The translations under genes were made by a program, and so were the position numbers. DNA of 64,000 nt from positions 1-64,000 of the forward strand of contig OZ251233.1 of the NCBI GenBank assembly GCA_965240325.2. The letters run 5' to 3'. The notes beneath the pieces were generated by a model. It had not been told where the DNA came from and did not search any database. It worked only from the letters and a program-made list of their open reading frames with translations. Every line of letters starts with the position of its first letter. Position 1 is the stretch's first letter. Shown here in pieces: positions 32,824 through 41,889 of the stretch. Origin of the DNA: Rebecca billardiae RCC1528 (lineage: Eukaryota; Haptophyta).

Positions 32824-34098
32824 TCATGCCGGGAGCTCGCGCCAGTCATTCCGCCGCTCGCGCCGCTGGCGCAGCACGCGCGGCCGCGCCGCGCCGCGGC
32901 TCGCGTTGCCGCGCGCCCCCGCCCCCACCGCCTCCGCCTCCGCCTCGTACTCCGCCGCCGCGTACCCGAGGCCGAGCGCGAGCGCGCGCACGCGCGCGCC
33001 GAGCTCGGCGCTCGCGCCGTCGAGCGCGCGCGCGCTCACGCGCACAAAGCCGCGGTTGCGCCGGTTGACGCGCGGCACGGCGGCGGCGGCGGCGCGCCGC
33101 GCGCCGCCGCCGCACGCGCGCGCGACGGCCGCCGCCGCCGGCGCGTGCACCGCGCCCGCGCCGCGCAGCCCGCCGAGCGCGGCGACCTCGCACGCGCGCG
33201 TCGCCTCCACGCGGTACGCGCCGTGCAGCGCGCCCGCGCGCAGCGCGTCGAGCATGTCCTCGGTGTGCGCGGCCCAGTACGCCGCCGCCGCGCGCACGCA
33301 CGCCCCGTCGAACTCGCCCGCCGCCGCGCGCGCCGGCCAGAGCGCGCCGAGCACGCCGCGCAGGTCGGCGCCGAGCGGCGCGGCCGCGCCCGCGCAGAAC
33401 TTGACGGCGAGCGACTCGACGACGCGGAGCGGGTGGCGCACCTGCAGGAGCGAGCGCGCGAACGGCGTCTCGCACGCCGCGTGCGCGCCGCGCCGCGCGC
33501 AGCCCCACTCCGCCGCGAGCGCCGCCTCGCACTCGGCGCGCGCGCACGCGGCCGCGTCGGCGTCGGCCGCGCAGCGCGCGCGCGGCTCGCGCCACATGGC
33601 CGGGTTGAAGCCCGAGCGCGGGCGCGGCGCCGCGCAGAGCCAGCGCACCGACGACGCGTTGCGCGCGCCCGGCCGCAGGAAGCGCACCGAGTGGAACCAC
33701 GAGACCGTGCCGTCGCGGCACGCGTCGCGCGCGGCGTTGGACGTCTCGTGCCCGACCTCGAGGCCGAGGGCGCAGAGCGCGCGTGCCATGGCGGACGTGG
33801 CGGCGGACTGCGTGCCGACGATCAGCAGCTGCCGCGCCCCCGCGTCGCCCAGCGCCGGGCGCAGCAGCCCGACGCGCAGCAGCGCCCACTGCCGGCCCCA
33901 CAGCCGCCAGCCGGCCGCGCCGCCGAGCAGCAGCGCCGCGCCGCCGAGCAGCGCGAGCGTGCGCCGCTGGCGCGCCGCCGCGCCGCCGCCGCGCGCGCCG
34001 CGCGCGCCGCGCGCGCCGCCGCCGGCCGCGCGCGCCGCGCGCCCCGCCGCCCCCTCCGCCTCCTCCTCGCCGCCCGGCCGCCGGCGCGGCTCGGCCAT
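32824..34098 (-). CDS. Sulfotransferase-like type II membrane protein
   Basis: 424 aa from the ATG at 34098 (an upstream in-frame GTG is not needed). A basic, Ala/Gly/Arg-rich N-terminus of about 47 residues precedes one membrane anchor (about 48-64), giving the type II topology of Golgi enzymes. The lumenal part has IVGTQSAATSAMARAL (about 93-108), in the place of the 5'-phosphosulfate loop, then GLEVGHE (112-118) and DGTVSWFHS. LLQVRHPLRVVESL (about 217-230) resembles the 3'-phosphate-binding RxPxxxxxS element of PAPS-dependent sulfotransferases. The VGHE...GTVSW arrangement is typical of a group of algal sulfotransferase-like proteins. The loop lacks a clear GxxxxGK[ST] lysine, so activity is uncertain. 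Low-complexity Ala/Arg segments fill the C-terminal half. Confidence 0.6.
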   Translation of the reverse strand: MAEPRRRPGGEEEAEGAAGRAARAAGGGARGARGARGGGAAARQRRTLALLGGAALLLGGAAGWRLWGRQWALLRVGLLRPALGDAGARQLLIVGTQSAATSAMARALCALGLEVGHETSNAARDACRDGTVSWFHSVRFLRPGARNASSVRWLCAAPRPRSGFNPAMWREPRARCAADADAAACARAECEAALAAEWGCARRGAHAACETPFARSLLQVRHPLRVVESLAVKFCAGAAAPLGADLRGVLGALWPARAAAGEFDGACVRAAAAYWAAHTEDMLDALRAGALHGAYRVEATRACEVAALGGLRGAGAVHAPAAAAVARACGGGARRAAAAAVPRVNRRNRGFVRVSARALDGASAELGARVRALALGLGYAAAEYEAEAEAVGAGARGNASRGAARPRVLRQRRERRNDWRELPA

Positions 34099-34211
34099 CG
34101 TGGCGACCCAGGCAAAGCCGGCCGTGCCGGACACCGGATTTATATTGTACTTGTACGGATTTCACTACTGTACTACTGACTACTAGTACTACGGGGGTAT
34201 TCATCAGTGGC

Positions 34212-34748
34212 TCACGCCGCCGCCGGCACGGGGTGCTCGAGCAGCGCGCGCAGCTGGCTCGGCTCGGACGCCACCATCCGCACCAGCCACGTCGGCCGGG
34301 CGAGCCCGTCGCCGAGGGCGGCGTCGTTGAACGCGACGACCGAGCCGCTCACCGGCGCGCGCAGCGCGTACCGGCCGGTCGCCTGCTCAAACTTGCTGTG
34401 GTAGAGCTCGTCCGCCGCGCCCATGCGCACGCCCTCCCACTCGAGCTCGACCAGCCCCGCGCCCGCGCCCACCGCCTCGCCCACGCGCGCGGCGGCGCTC
34501 GAGCCGACCACCTCGCCGTCGAGCGCGTCGAGCAGCGCGTCGGTCGGCGAGAGCGTGAGCAGCGCGCGCTCCACGGCGGGGCCGCCGCCGGGCGGCGCGT
34601 GGGGCTCGAGGCGCACGTCCACCTGGCAGTGCCCGTCCGGCGTGAACAGCCGCCGCGCCGCCGCCGCGCCGCCGCCCGTCGTCGAGAGGCTCGCCGCCGC
34701 GAGACGTCGCGCGGACGACGCCGCGCGCAGCAGCGAGGCGGAGGCCAT
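34212..34748 (-). CDS. Lipoyl/GcvH-like domain protein, probably mitochondrial
   Basis: 178 aa, single exon. The N-terminus (MASASLLRAASSARRLAAASLSTT) is an Arg/Ser/Ala-rich amphipathic presequence typical of mitochondrial import. The core resembles the hammerhead fold of glycine cleavage H protein. A VGEAVGAGAGLVELEWEG strand pair is followed by FEQATGRYALRAPVSGSVVAFNDAA, matching the H-protein pattern ESVKA..LYSPVSGEVVEVN. The lipoyl-accepting Lys of ESVKA is not present, so the protein probably does not carry lipoate. It may be a structural relative of H protein or of other biotinyl/lipoyl-like domains. The gene begins 109 bp from the end of the LRR gene. Confidence 0.55.
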   Translation of the reverse strand: MASASLLRAASSARRLAAASLSTTGGGAAAARRLFTPDGHCQVDVRLEPHAPPGGGPAVERALLTLSPTDALLDALDGEVVGSSAAARVGEAVGAGAGLVELEWEGVRMGAADELYHSKFEQATGRYALRAPVSGSVVAFNDAALGDGLARPTWLVRMVASEPSQLRALLEHPVPAAA

Positions 34749-34857
34749 GATTCGATCCGCGGAAGCTTCGCGCCTTTTCTGGTGCTCCCGGCTCCGACTC
34801 CGGGCGGTCCAACGGCCGCTGCTAAAGTACTGAGATTATTGTGCTGCTTGCGAACAC

Positions 34858-36324
34858 TCACGCGGCCCGCCGGTCGCGCGCCGGCACGGCGCGGCGCACC
34901 GTGAGCTCGGTGTCGACGAGCAGCTCGAGCGTCGCGGGCACGCGCCCGCCCGCGCCCGCGCCGCGCGCCTCGCGCTCCGCCGCGGCGGCGCGCAGCGCGG
35001 CGCGCGCGGCGGGCCCGGCGCCGTTGGCGCGCACGTCGAGCCGGCGCAGCCGCGCGCAGCCCGCCGCGTCGCCGCCCGGCGGCGCGAGCGCGGCCGCGAG
35101 CGCGTCGAGCGCGGCGCGCGCGCCCGCGCCGCGCGCGAGGCTGTTGTGGGCCAGGTCGAGCACGCACACGCCCTCCGCCGCGCCCAGCGCGCCGCCCAGC
35201 GCGGCGCCGCCCGCCGGGCCGATCGCGTTGTGCGCGAGCCGCACGCTCTGCAGCGCGGGCGCCGCGCCCAGCAGCCGCGCGAGCGCGGCCGCGCCTTCGT
35301 CGCCGATGCCGTTCGAGCCGAGGTCGAGCGCGCGCAGCGAGGGCGCGCTCGCGAGCGAGCGCGCGAGCAGCTGCGCGCCCGCGTCGCCCAGCGCGTTGCG
35401 CTCGAGCCGGAGCGACGCCACGCGGATCGGCGCGCCGCCGTCCGCGCCGCCGACGCCGCCGACGCCGCCGCCGCCATAGTCGCGCCACCACGCGGCCGCG
35501 AGCACGTGCAGCTGGTGCGGCCGCAGCCCCACGCCGCCCAGCCCGAGCTCGACCACGCGCGAGCGGCGCAGCGCGGGCGCGAGCGCGGCGAGCGCGGCCG
35601 ACGTGCCGCGCGGCGCGGGCGCGCGCGCCGCGCCCGCGCGCGTCGGCCGCTCGCCCGGGCCCAGCGGCCGCGCGCCCGCGTCGCCGGGCAGCCGCGCGTG
35701 CGCGAGCGCGGCCGTGTCGCTCAGCTCGAGCGAGCGCAGCCGAGGCGCGTGCGGCAGCGCGGCCGCGAGCGGCACGAGGCCGTCCGCGCACAGCGCGGGG
35801 TTGTGCGCGAGCGAGAGGGCGCGCAGCCGCGGCGCGTGCGCCACGACCAGCCCGAGCGCCGCGCCCGCCTCCGCCCCGAGCCCCGAGCGCGCGAGGTTGA
35901 GCTCCTCCGCGGCGCACAGCTCGTGCACCGAGGCCGCGCCCGCGGCGGCGCACAGCGCGCGCGCGCTCTCCGCCGCGTGCGGCGGCACGCGCAGCGGGCG
36001 CGGCGGCGCGGCGGGCGGCGCGGGCGCGCCGCCCGCGCCGCGCGCGGCCGCGGCGCCGCGCGCGGCGGGCGGCGCGTGCGCCTCCCACGCCTCCGCCCAC
36101 GCGGACGGCGCGGTCGGCGGGCGCGCCGCCCACTCGTCGCCCCACGGCGGCGGCGCGCTCGGCAGCGGCAGCGCGGGCACGCGGTGCCGGCTCGCGGCGG
36201 CGACGGCGGCGTCGCGCGCGCCGGGCTTGGCGGCGGGGCGCGCGGCCGCCGCCGCCATGCCCGCGACGCGCAGGGACGGCGGCGGCGGCCGGCCGGCCCC
36301 GCCGGGCATCGCCAAGGCCGCCAT
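34858..36324 (-). CDS. Leucine-rich repeat protein, ribonuclease-inhibitor type
   Basis: 488 aa from the ATG at 36324; a second ATG follows at 36309. The N-terminal 130 residues are Ala/Pro-rich low complexity. LRRs of the RI/NLR-like class follow, with the pattern LxxLxLxxNxIGxxGAxxLAxxL. Clear examples are LRALSLAHNPALCADGLVPL, LRALDLGSNGIGDEGAAALA, LQSVRLAHNAIGPAGGAALG and VCVLDLAHNSL. No signal peptide or membrane helix was seen, so a cytosolic protein-interaction role is likely; partner unknown. An Ala/Gly/Pro-rich insert separates the first two repeats from the rest. Its start is 81 bp from the divergent acidic-protein gene. Confidence 0.75.
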   Translation of the reverse strand: MAALAMPGGAGRPPPPSLRVAGMAAAAARPAAKPGARDAAVAAASRHRVPALPLPSAPPPWGDEWAARPPTAPSAWAEAWEAHAPPAARGAAAARGAGGAPAPPAAPPRPLRVPPHAAESARALCAAAGAASVHELCAAEELNLARSGLGAEAGAALGLVVAHAPRLRALSLAHNPALCADGLVPLAAALPHAPRLRSLELSDTAALAHARLPGDAGARPLGPGERPTRAGAARAPAPRGTSAALAALAPALRRSRVVELGLGGVGLRPHQLHVLAAAWWRDYGGGGVGGVGGADGGAPIRVASLRLERNALGDAGAQLLARSLASAPSLRALDLGSNGIGDEGAAALARLLGAAPALQSVRLAHNAIGPAGGAALGGALGAAEGVCVLDLAHNSLARGAGARAALDALAAALAPPGGDAAGCARLRRLDVRANGAGPAARAALRAAAAEREARGAGAGGRVPATLELLVDTELTVRRAVPARDRRAA

Positions 36325-36405
36325 CGTCGTCGTCAGCGCTTGTTCATCAGTCAACAACGGCCGAGCTCTTTCTTTGCAACGGCCGGGCACATCGAGCCGC
36401 CAGCC
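36325..36405. promoter_or_regulatory. 81-bp bidirectional promoter, LRR gene / acidic-protein gene
   Basis: Only 81 bp separate the ATGs of two divergently oriented genes, so core promoters for both must lie here or overlap coding sequence. It contains TCATCAGT (36344-36351) and the palindrome-like GTTGACTGATGAAC on the opposite strand. No TATA box was seen. Confidence 0.5.
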
Positions 36406-36693
36406 ATGGTGGAGGCCCCCGCGCGGGTGCCCGTCGCGGCGCTGCAGCAGGTGCGCGCCGGCGGCGCGAGGAGCCGGTGCGCGCCGGCGCGCCGCGCGCG
36501 AACTCACGCCGCGCCGTCCGCCCCGCCCCCGCGCGCAGTTCCTCGCGGCGATGGCGGCGGGCGACATGGAGGGCGCCATCAGCCTGGGCGAGCGCATCCT
36601 CGCGGACGAGCCGGACAACGCGCCCGTCGCCAAGGCGCTGCCCGCGCTGCGCCGCCGACGCGACCAGCTCGCGGAGATGCGCAGCGCGGGGCT

Positions 36694-36739
<46 letters not shown>

Positions 36740-36973
36740 GGCGAGGAGGGCGCCGCGCCGGACGGCGGTGCGGATGGCGAGGAGGGCGAGGCCTCCTCCT
36801 CCTCCGAAGGCGAGGACGACGACTCCGACAGCGAGGAGGAGGAGGAGGAGGACGGGCAGGGCGCGGCGCCCGCGGCCGCGCCAGAGCTCGGCGAGCTGCT
36901 CGCCCCGGGCAAGGACGCCGCGGTCGCCGAGCGGTTGCGGCGCCTCCTCGCGGAGGTCAACGTGGCCGAGTAA
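36406..36973 (+). CDS. Acidic-tail protein, ERICH2-like, with one 88-bp intron
   Basis: Exons 36406-36450 and 36539-36973 encode 159 aa. The intron 36451-36538 has the donor CAG|GTGCGC and acceptor GCGCAG|TTC. Residues about 14-60 form a helical pair (FLAAMAAGDMEGAISLGERI...PDNAPVAKALPALRRRRDQL) reminiscent of a TPR-like half-repeat. A run of about 14 Asp and a long Glu/Ser/Asp-rich linker follow. The C-terminus ends in another amphipathic helix (ELLAPGKDAAVAERLRRLL). The order helical repeat, acidic linker, helical tail resembles glutamate-rich protein 2, though the match is weak. No localisation signal was seen. The Ser-Glu-Asp stretch (SSSSEGEDDDSDSEEEE) looks like a CK2 substrate. Confidence 0.7.
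36451..36538 (+). other. Intron of the acidic-tail protein gene (88 bp)
   Basis: Junctions CTGCAGCAG|GTGCGCGCC and CCGCGCGCAG|TTCCTCGCG. It is entirely GC-rich, with no obvious A-rich branch site other than GCGAACTCACG at about 36498-36508. It changes frame (88 is not a multiple of three), so retention would lose the acidic domain. Confidence 0.8.
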
Positions 36974-37202
36974 GCTGCTGCTCGTTTCGCCTCGTGCGTC
37001 GTCGGAGCAGAATATAATCGAGCGCAGTTTATATTGTCTGCGCGCTGATAATGCATGCACGGCCGGGTTGCATCAGTATATATACGACAATACTACTAGG
37101 ATATAGGCCCAATAAGATGACTACATCACCGTAGTACGTATACGCAATATCAGCGATATAGCAGACGGCCAGACGACTGTCGTCCGACAGTCGACTGACG
37201 AC
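36974..37202. terminator. Convergent 3' region between acidic-protein and transporter genes
   Basis: 229 bp where a plus-strand and a minus-strand gene end tail-to-tail. GC drops sharply. AT-rich strings include AGAATATAATCG, GTTTATATTG and TATATATACGAC. Both 3' ends must form here. No canonical AATAAA was found on either strand. Confidence 0.4.
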
Positions 37203-39026
37203 TCAGCAGCCGGCGCCGCCGGCGAGGCGCAGGCACGACGTCTCGGGCCGGAGCGTGAGCCAGTCGACGCTGAGCGCGTACGCGAGCGCGAGCGCGAGCA
37301 GCCCGACGGCGAGCAGCGCGGTCGGCGTGGACGCGGGCCACTCGCGCAGCCGGCGCCGGCACTCGGCCTTCTGGTCGGGCAGCAGCGGCAGCAGCAGCAG
37401 CGCGCCCAGCCCGAAGCCGTACGCGAGCGCGTACGACCAGCCGACGAGCGCGCGGAAGCGGTCCGTGTCCTCGATGAAGTTGGACACGTCGGAGAGCGAG
37501 GGGCGCCAGCCCGCGAAGATCTGGTTGCCCAGCGCGGTGCACACGGGGTGGCCGAGGTTGTACGCCGTCGTGAGCACGCCGTACACCAGCCCCTCGTTGC
37601 CGTCGCTCGCCATCTCCACGACCACAAAGTTGCCCGCCATGAAGTTGGCCGCGGCCGGCAGCTCGACCAGCGCGACCTCGCCGAGGTAGAAGTACTGGTT
37701 GCGCACCACGCCCGAGATGGTGAGCGCGGTGAAGACCGAGTCCACGCCGACGAGCACGAGCGTCGTCCCCGCGAGCATCCTGCGCCAGCTCGCGTGCAGC
37801 AGCCGCGCGCGCACGAGCTGCAGCCCGGCCGCAAAGAGCAGCGCGCCCGCGCACGAGAAGGCGGCGTTCTGCAGCGTGCGCACGCCCGCCCACACCTCCT
37901 TGACGAGCGGGCCGGCGGGCGAGGCGACGCCGCCGATGCCCGTCGTGCCCAGCTGGTACAGGATCACCGCGAGGAACGCGCGCGAGCGCAGCAGCGCCCA
38001 CGTCTGCCGGCCGTACTCGCCGAGCGACGCCGCGCCCGAGCCGTCGCCGCCGCCGCCGCGCGCGCGGCGCGGCTCGCGCACGCTCAGCAGCGTGGCGGGC
38101 ACCATCAGCGCGGCGAGCGCGGCGAGCACGAGGGCGAGGCCGCGCAGCGAGAGGCCCCAGCTGAACGAGCCGTTGTACTCGTACGAGTTGAACCCGAGCC
38201 CGACGAGCACCGCGCCCGCCGCGTTGCCGAGCGTGCGCACCGTGTACACGCGCACCTGCAGCGCGCCGCGCCTGTGCTCGGGCTCGCGCCGCGCCCACTC
38301 GACCAGCAGGCCGTCCGCCGCCACGTCGGCGAGCACGTACCCGACCGCGGCGAGCAGGAGCAGCGCGGTGTACTGGCCCGCGTGCGACGGCGCGTCCGGG
38401 TTGCACGGCGCCGCCGCCGCCGCGCGCGCGCCCTCGGCCGCGGGCGGCGCGGCCGGCTGCTCGGCGGCGGCGGCGCGGCCGCCGCCGCGCGCCGCCCAGC
38501 GCAGCTCGTCCGCGCGCGTGCGGATGTACTGCCCGTCGGGCGCGACGCACCAGTACGGCGGCGGGATGCGCGTGCCCGCCAGGTTGAGCAGCGCCAGCGC
38601 GCACAGCGCCCAGCCGATCGCCATGTACGGCTTGCGCCGCCGGCCTCTGATCGGGCACGTGTCCGAGAGCAGCCCCGCCGCAAACTTGAACGACCACGGG
38701 AGCGAGAGCGTGACGACCGCGGCGGAGTAGACGTAGCCGGGCACGGCGAGGTAGCCGAGCATGAAGCCGTACATCGCGCTCGGGATCGCCGCGCTCACCA
38801 CCCCCACCACCGCGTACTGCAGCGCAAAGCCCGCGCCCGGGCCGGGCGGCGCGCCGTCGCGCTCGGCCGGCGGCACGGTGCCGCCGTGCTCGGCGGCGTC
38901 GGAGGGCGCGACGGCGTGCAGCTCGGTCAGGTTGCGCAGGTGCTCGCGCGAGTCCAGCGCGCGCTCGGTCGACAGCTGCGCCTCGAGCTCGGCGCGCGCG
39001 ATCGCGAGGTCGACCGGATGCGCCAT
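37203..39026 (-). CDS. Folate-biopterin transporter (BT1) family membrane protein
   Basis: 607 aa, single exon, ATG at 39026. An N-terminal cytosolic tail of about 65 residues precedes roughly twelve membrane helices. The family hallmark between TM2 and TM3 is present at about 110-138: PWSFKFAAGLLSDTCPIRG then RRRKPYMAIGW, matching the WSFKF..G.LSDC.PI.GYRRKPYM pattern of BT1/FBT transporters. FFNSYEYNGS-like loops and a conserved EYGRQTWALL segment follow. BT1 members move pteridines, folates or related small molecules across plasma, plastid or other membranes. The substrate here cannot be read from sequence. A lumenal Ala-rich insert (about 185-215) is unusual and probably species-specific. 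No plastid presequence is obvious. Confidence 0.8.
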   Translation of the reverse strand: MAHPVDLAIARAELEAQLSTERALDSREHLRNLTELHAVAPSDAAEHGGTVPPAERDGAPPGPGAGFALQYAVVGVVSAAIPSAMYGFMLGYLAVPGYVYSAAVVTLSLPWSFKFAAGLLSDTCPIRGRRRKPYMAIGWALCALALLNLAGTRIPPPYWCVAPDGQYIRTRADELRWAARGGGRAAAAEQPAAPPAAEGARAAAAAPCNPDAPSHAGQYTALLLLAAVGYVLADVAADGLLVEWARREPEHRRGALQVRVYTVRTLGNAAGAVLVGLGFNSYEYNGSFSWGLSLRGLALVLAALAALMVPATLLSVREPRRARGGGGDGSGAASLGEYGRQTWALLRSRAFLAVILYQLGTTGIGGVASPAGPLVKEVWAGVRTLQNAAFSCAGALLFAAGLQLVRARLLHASWRRMLAGTTLVLVGVDSVFTALTISGVVRNQYFYLGEVALVELPAAANFMAGNFVVVEMASDGNEGLVYGVLTTAYNLGHPVCTALGNQIFAGWRPSLSDVSNFIEDTDRFRALVGWSYALAYGFGLGALLLLPLLPDQKAECRRRLREWPASTPTALLAVGLLALALAYALSVDWLTLRPETSCLRLAGGAGC

Positions 39027-39210
39027 CGCGCCGACGCGCCTCGATCCGCGCGCGCTCGCTGCAGCCCTCGCGCGGCGGCGGGTGATCTGGGTTTTGAAAC
39101 TCGAAAGCGCGCGCGCGCGGCGCGTGCCGCGGGCTTTATTTCGTCGTCGACGATCTGCTCTATATTTTTTTTAAATAGAGCGCAGCGTAAAGGCGCTGAT
39201 GTATCTCGGC

Positions 39211-41550
39211 TCACGGCGCGCGCGCGCGGGCCTCGCCGGCCCAGCTCGTCGTGCCGAGGAGGCGCAGCACCGTGCCGTTGTTCATCCGCCGGTCGCGGTG
39301 GCTGCTGATCTTGTCGTAGTCGGCGTACCACGCGACCGCGCCGCGCTGCGCCATCGAGCGCATCGCCACCGCGCCCGGGTACGAGGAGAAGAGCAGCCGC
39401 ACGATGCCCTTCGCCCAGCCGCCGAGGTACATGTCGACGATCGAGCGCGTCCACGCGCCGCGCGGGTCGGCGCCCTGCGCGCACGCCTTGCCGCCGCCCT
39501 CGCCGCCCGCGTCCGCGCGTCCGGAGGCGCACGCGGACGAGAAGACGGTGTGGCCGAGCGCGCCCGCGCCCGCGCCGCCCGCCTGCGTGCTCACCACGCG
39601 CCCGCGCAGCGTCGGCTCGGCGAGCAGCAGCGCGTGCAGCGCGGGCGCGTCGCCGAGGACGAGCAGCGCCCAGCGCGCGTCGAGCGAGCCGTTCGCCGCA
39701 AACCTGGCCGCCACCGCGTCCGCGTCTGCGCGCGCGCGCGCCCCTCCGTCCGCGTGCTGCGGCCTGTGCTTGGGCGGCAGCAGCTCGTCCATCGAGAGCG
39801 CGTGCCGCTGCGCGTGCGAGAGCGGCGCCACCGCGCGCCGGCCCCACAGCGACGCGCACGCGACCACGGCCGAGAGCGGGCCGCGCGCGGCGTCGGGCTC
39901 GCGCGCGGCCGCGCCCTCCGGCCCGCCGCCCGCCGGCAGCGCCGCCATCAGCGCCTTGGCCGCCCCCAGCGCGCTGGGCAGCACCACCAGCTCGTCGCCC
40001 ACGTGCCGCCCGACGGTCGCGCACCGGGCCGCGTCCACCGCGCCGGGCGAGCGGCGCGTGATGAAGGGCGGCGGCCCCATCTTGTACCGGAAGCAGAAGG
40101 GAGGGCCGCCCGCCGCCGCCTCGCCCGGCTGCGGCGGCCCCTGCGGCTGCTTGGGCGGCCACTCGCTTTGCACCGGGTAGCCCAGCTCGTGGCAGTCGAG
40201 CAGCAGCCGCTCAAACTGCGCCCAGTGCGCGCCGTGCGAGGGCGGCGTGTACGCGGGCGCGTGCTGCGCCGCGCGGCGCTCCTCGTGCCGCTGCCAGTCC
40301 GCGTACCCCGAGCGCACGTGCAGCGCCATCACCGCGTCGAATGCCGAGAGCTGGCGCGCGTACGGCAGCAGCGCCGACGCGAGCGACGCGCGCGGACGCG
40401 TCATCGCGAAGCGCTCGCACGCCGTGTTGGCGCAGCCGCCCGCGCCGTACAGCCGCGAGCGCCGGAGGAAGGGCTGCGCGTTCATGTCCAGCTGGAACGC
40501 CGTCTGCTCGTTCAGGATCTCGAGCACGCCCACGCGCGCGCCGCGCAGCGCGCGCTCGACAGCGTCCACGAGCGCGCCCGTGCCCTCGTCCAGCGCGCCC
40601 ACGAGGCCGCCGCTCGAGCCGTTGAGGAGCGAGCCGCGCAGGCACGCGTACGTCACCTTGTCGCACTTGTACGCGAGGTGCGCCACGCCGCCGCCCGCCG
40701 CGCCGCCCAGCGCGGCGCGCACGCGCTGCGCCGCGGCCTCGTCCCAGCGCCACGAGTGGCCGCCCAGCGCCTCAAAGTGCGACCCCAGGTCGAAGCGGCA
40801 CTCCTTCGGGTCGCGCAGCGGCGGCAGGCTGCCGTGCCGCGGCGCGGGCGTCGGGAAGGGCGGCGTGCACGGGTCCATGCGCAGGAAGGTGAGCCGGCCG
40901 AGCGTGTGCCCGAGGCGCAGCAGGTTGAGCCAGCGGTCGGCGCTGTTGCCCAGCCCGTTCCACGCGGGCTTGGTCACGTCGATCACGAGCACGGAGGCGG
41001 CGGCCGACAGCGCGGGCGAGGCGGCGAGCGCCTCCCACTCGCGGCGCGTGCACGCGCACATCGAGCGGAAGAGGCCCAGCTCGGCCCGCCCGATCGACGT
41101 GGCCTCGAGCTCGCGCAGCTCGGGGCTCGAGACGCCTCGGCGCTCGTCCGCGCCGTCCTCGCCGCGCGCCGCGCGCGCGCGCGCCGTCGTGTTGGCCGCG
41201 CGCGCGGACGACGGCCGCTGCTGGCGCTGCTGCTGGCGCTGCTGCCGCTGCTGCTGCTTCTCCGCGGCGAGGGCAGCGGCGCTGCCGCGCGAGGTGGTGG
41301 GCGGCCCGGCCGTCGGCGCGCGCAGCGGCGCGGCGCTCGCCGCGAGCGCCGGCCGCGCCGCGGGCAGCCGCGGCGGCGGCGCGTGCACGGCGCGCGAGAG
41401 CTGCAGCGCGACGACGGCGAGGAGGAGCACGCCCGCGAGCAGCGCCGCGCACACCGCGCGGCCGATCGACGAGGTGGGCAGCCGGCCGCGCGGCGCCGGC
41501 GCCTCGTGCTCCTCCTCCGCCTTCCTGGGCGCGGCCGCGCCGCCCGCCAT
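39211..41550 (-). CDS. Golgi type II glycosyltransferase-like protein (possible fucosyltransferase)
   Basis: 779 aa from the ATG at 41550. A short cytosolic N-terminus precedes a single membrane anchor (about 31-50), then a Gln/Arg-rich stem (about 97-112) and a large lumenal domain. GLGNSADRWLNLLRLGHTLG (about 199-218) resembles the GLGNR...L..A..LGR nucleotide-sugar-binding motif of fucosyltransferase-type families. Near the C-terminus MYLGGWAKGIVRLLFSSYPGAVA and YADYDKISSHRDRR look like the second part of the fold. Inference: a Golgi enzyme modifying glycans or polysaccharides. The donor and acceptor are unknown. Several Cys (FRSMCACTRREW, DPCTPPFP, CANTACERF) could form disulfides. The C-terminal half contains Ala/Gly-rich insertions. 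A non-enzymatic relative remains possible. Confidence 0.6.
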   Translation of the reverse strand: MAGGAAAPRKAEEEHEAPAPRGRLPTSSIGRAVCAALLAGVLLLAVVALQLSRAVHAPPPRLPAARPALAASAAPLRAPTAGPPTTSRGSAAALAAEKQQQRQQRQQQRQQRPSSARAANTTARARAARGEDGADERRGVSSPELRELEATSIGRAELGLFRSMCACTRREWEALAASPALSAAASVLVIDVTKPAWNGLGNSADRWLNLLRLGHTLGRLTFLRMDPCTPPFPTPAPRHGSLPPLRDPKECRFDLGSHFEALGGHSWRWDEAAAQRVRAALGGAAGGGVAHLAYKCDKVTYACLRGSLLNGSSGGLVGALDEGTGALVDAVERALRGARVGVLEILNEQTAFQLDMNAQPFLRRSRLYGAGGCANTACERFAMTRPRASLASALLPYARQLSAFDAVMALHVRSGYADWQRHEERRAAQHAPAYTPPSHGAHWAQFERLLLDCHELGYPVQSEWPPKQPQGPPQPGEAAAGGPPFCFRYKMGPPPFITRRSPGAVDAARCATVGRHVGDELVVLPSALGAAKALMAALPAGGGPEGAAAREPDAARGPLSAVVACASLWGRRAVAPLSHAQRHALSMDELLPPKHRPQHADGGARARADADAVAARFAANGSLDARWALLVLGDAPALHALLLAEPTLRGRVVSTQAGGAGAGALGHTVFSSACASGRADAGGEGGGKACAQGADPRGAWTRSIVDMYLGGWAKGIVRLLFSSYPGAVAMRSMAQRGAVAWYADYDKISSHRDRRMNNGTVLRLLGTTSWAGEARARAP

Positions 41551-41889
41551 CGTCGAGCGCCCGGGCAAGGGAAGCAGCAGCGCGGGGGCCGCGGCCCACG
41601 CGAGCGCCGGATTCCAGCGCCGGACCCGCCCCGCCTGCCCAAGCAACCGAGCAGCAGCTCTCCAGCAGGCTGCGGCGCTGCGCACCTCGCAGGGGCGCCC
41701 GCTGCGCCTGCTTGGAGCGTCCCCCGGCCGGGGCGTCGGCCGAGCGGGAGGCGCGGCGGTCTGGCGGGCGGCGCGTGACTTCGCCCGCGCCGCCGGCTCC
41801 GCTTTTTCCCCCGCGCGCACTCCCCGCGCGCGTCGGCGCGTTCGAGCGCGCGGCGCGGCGCGCGGACGCGCGAGGCGCACGCCCACGAG
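41551..41889. promoter_or_regulatory. 339-bp bidirectional region, glycosyltransferase-like / ankyrin genes
   Basis: The ATGs of the minus-strand glycosyltransferase-like gene and the plus-strand ankyrin gene face away from each other across 339 bp of GC-rich sequence. Frames remain open through it on both strands, but without protein-like composition. No TATA box was seen. CCCGGCCGGGGC-like palindromic strings occur at about 41724. Confidence 0.45.

Noticed and set aside
34099-34134. Upstream extension of the sulfotransferase-like gene by 12 codons
   Set aside because: It would start at GTG. The ATG at 34098 gives a complete type II membrane protein.
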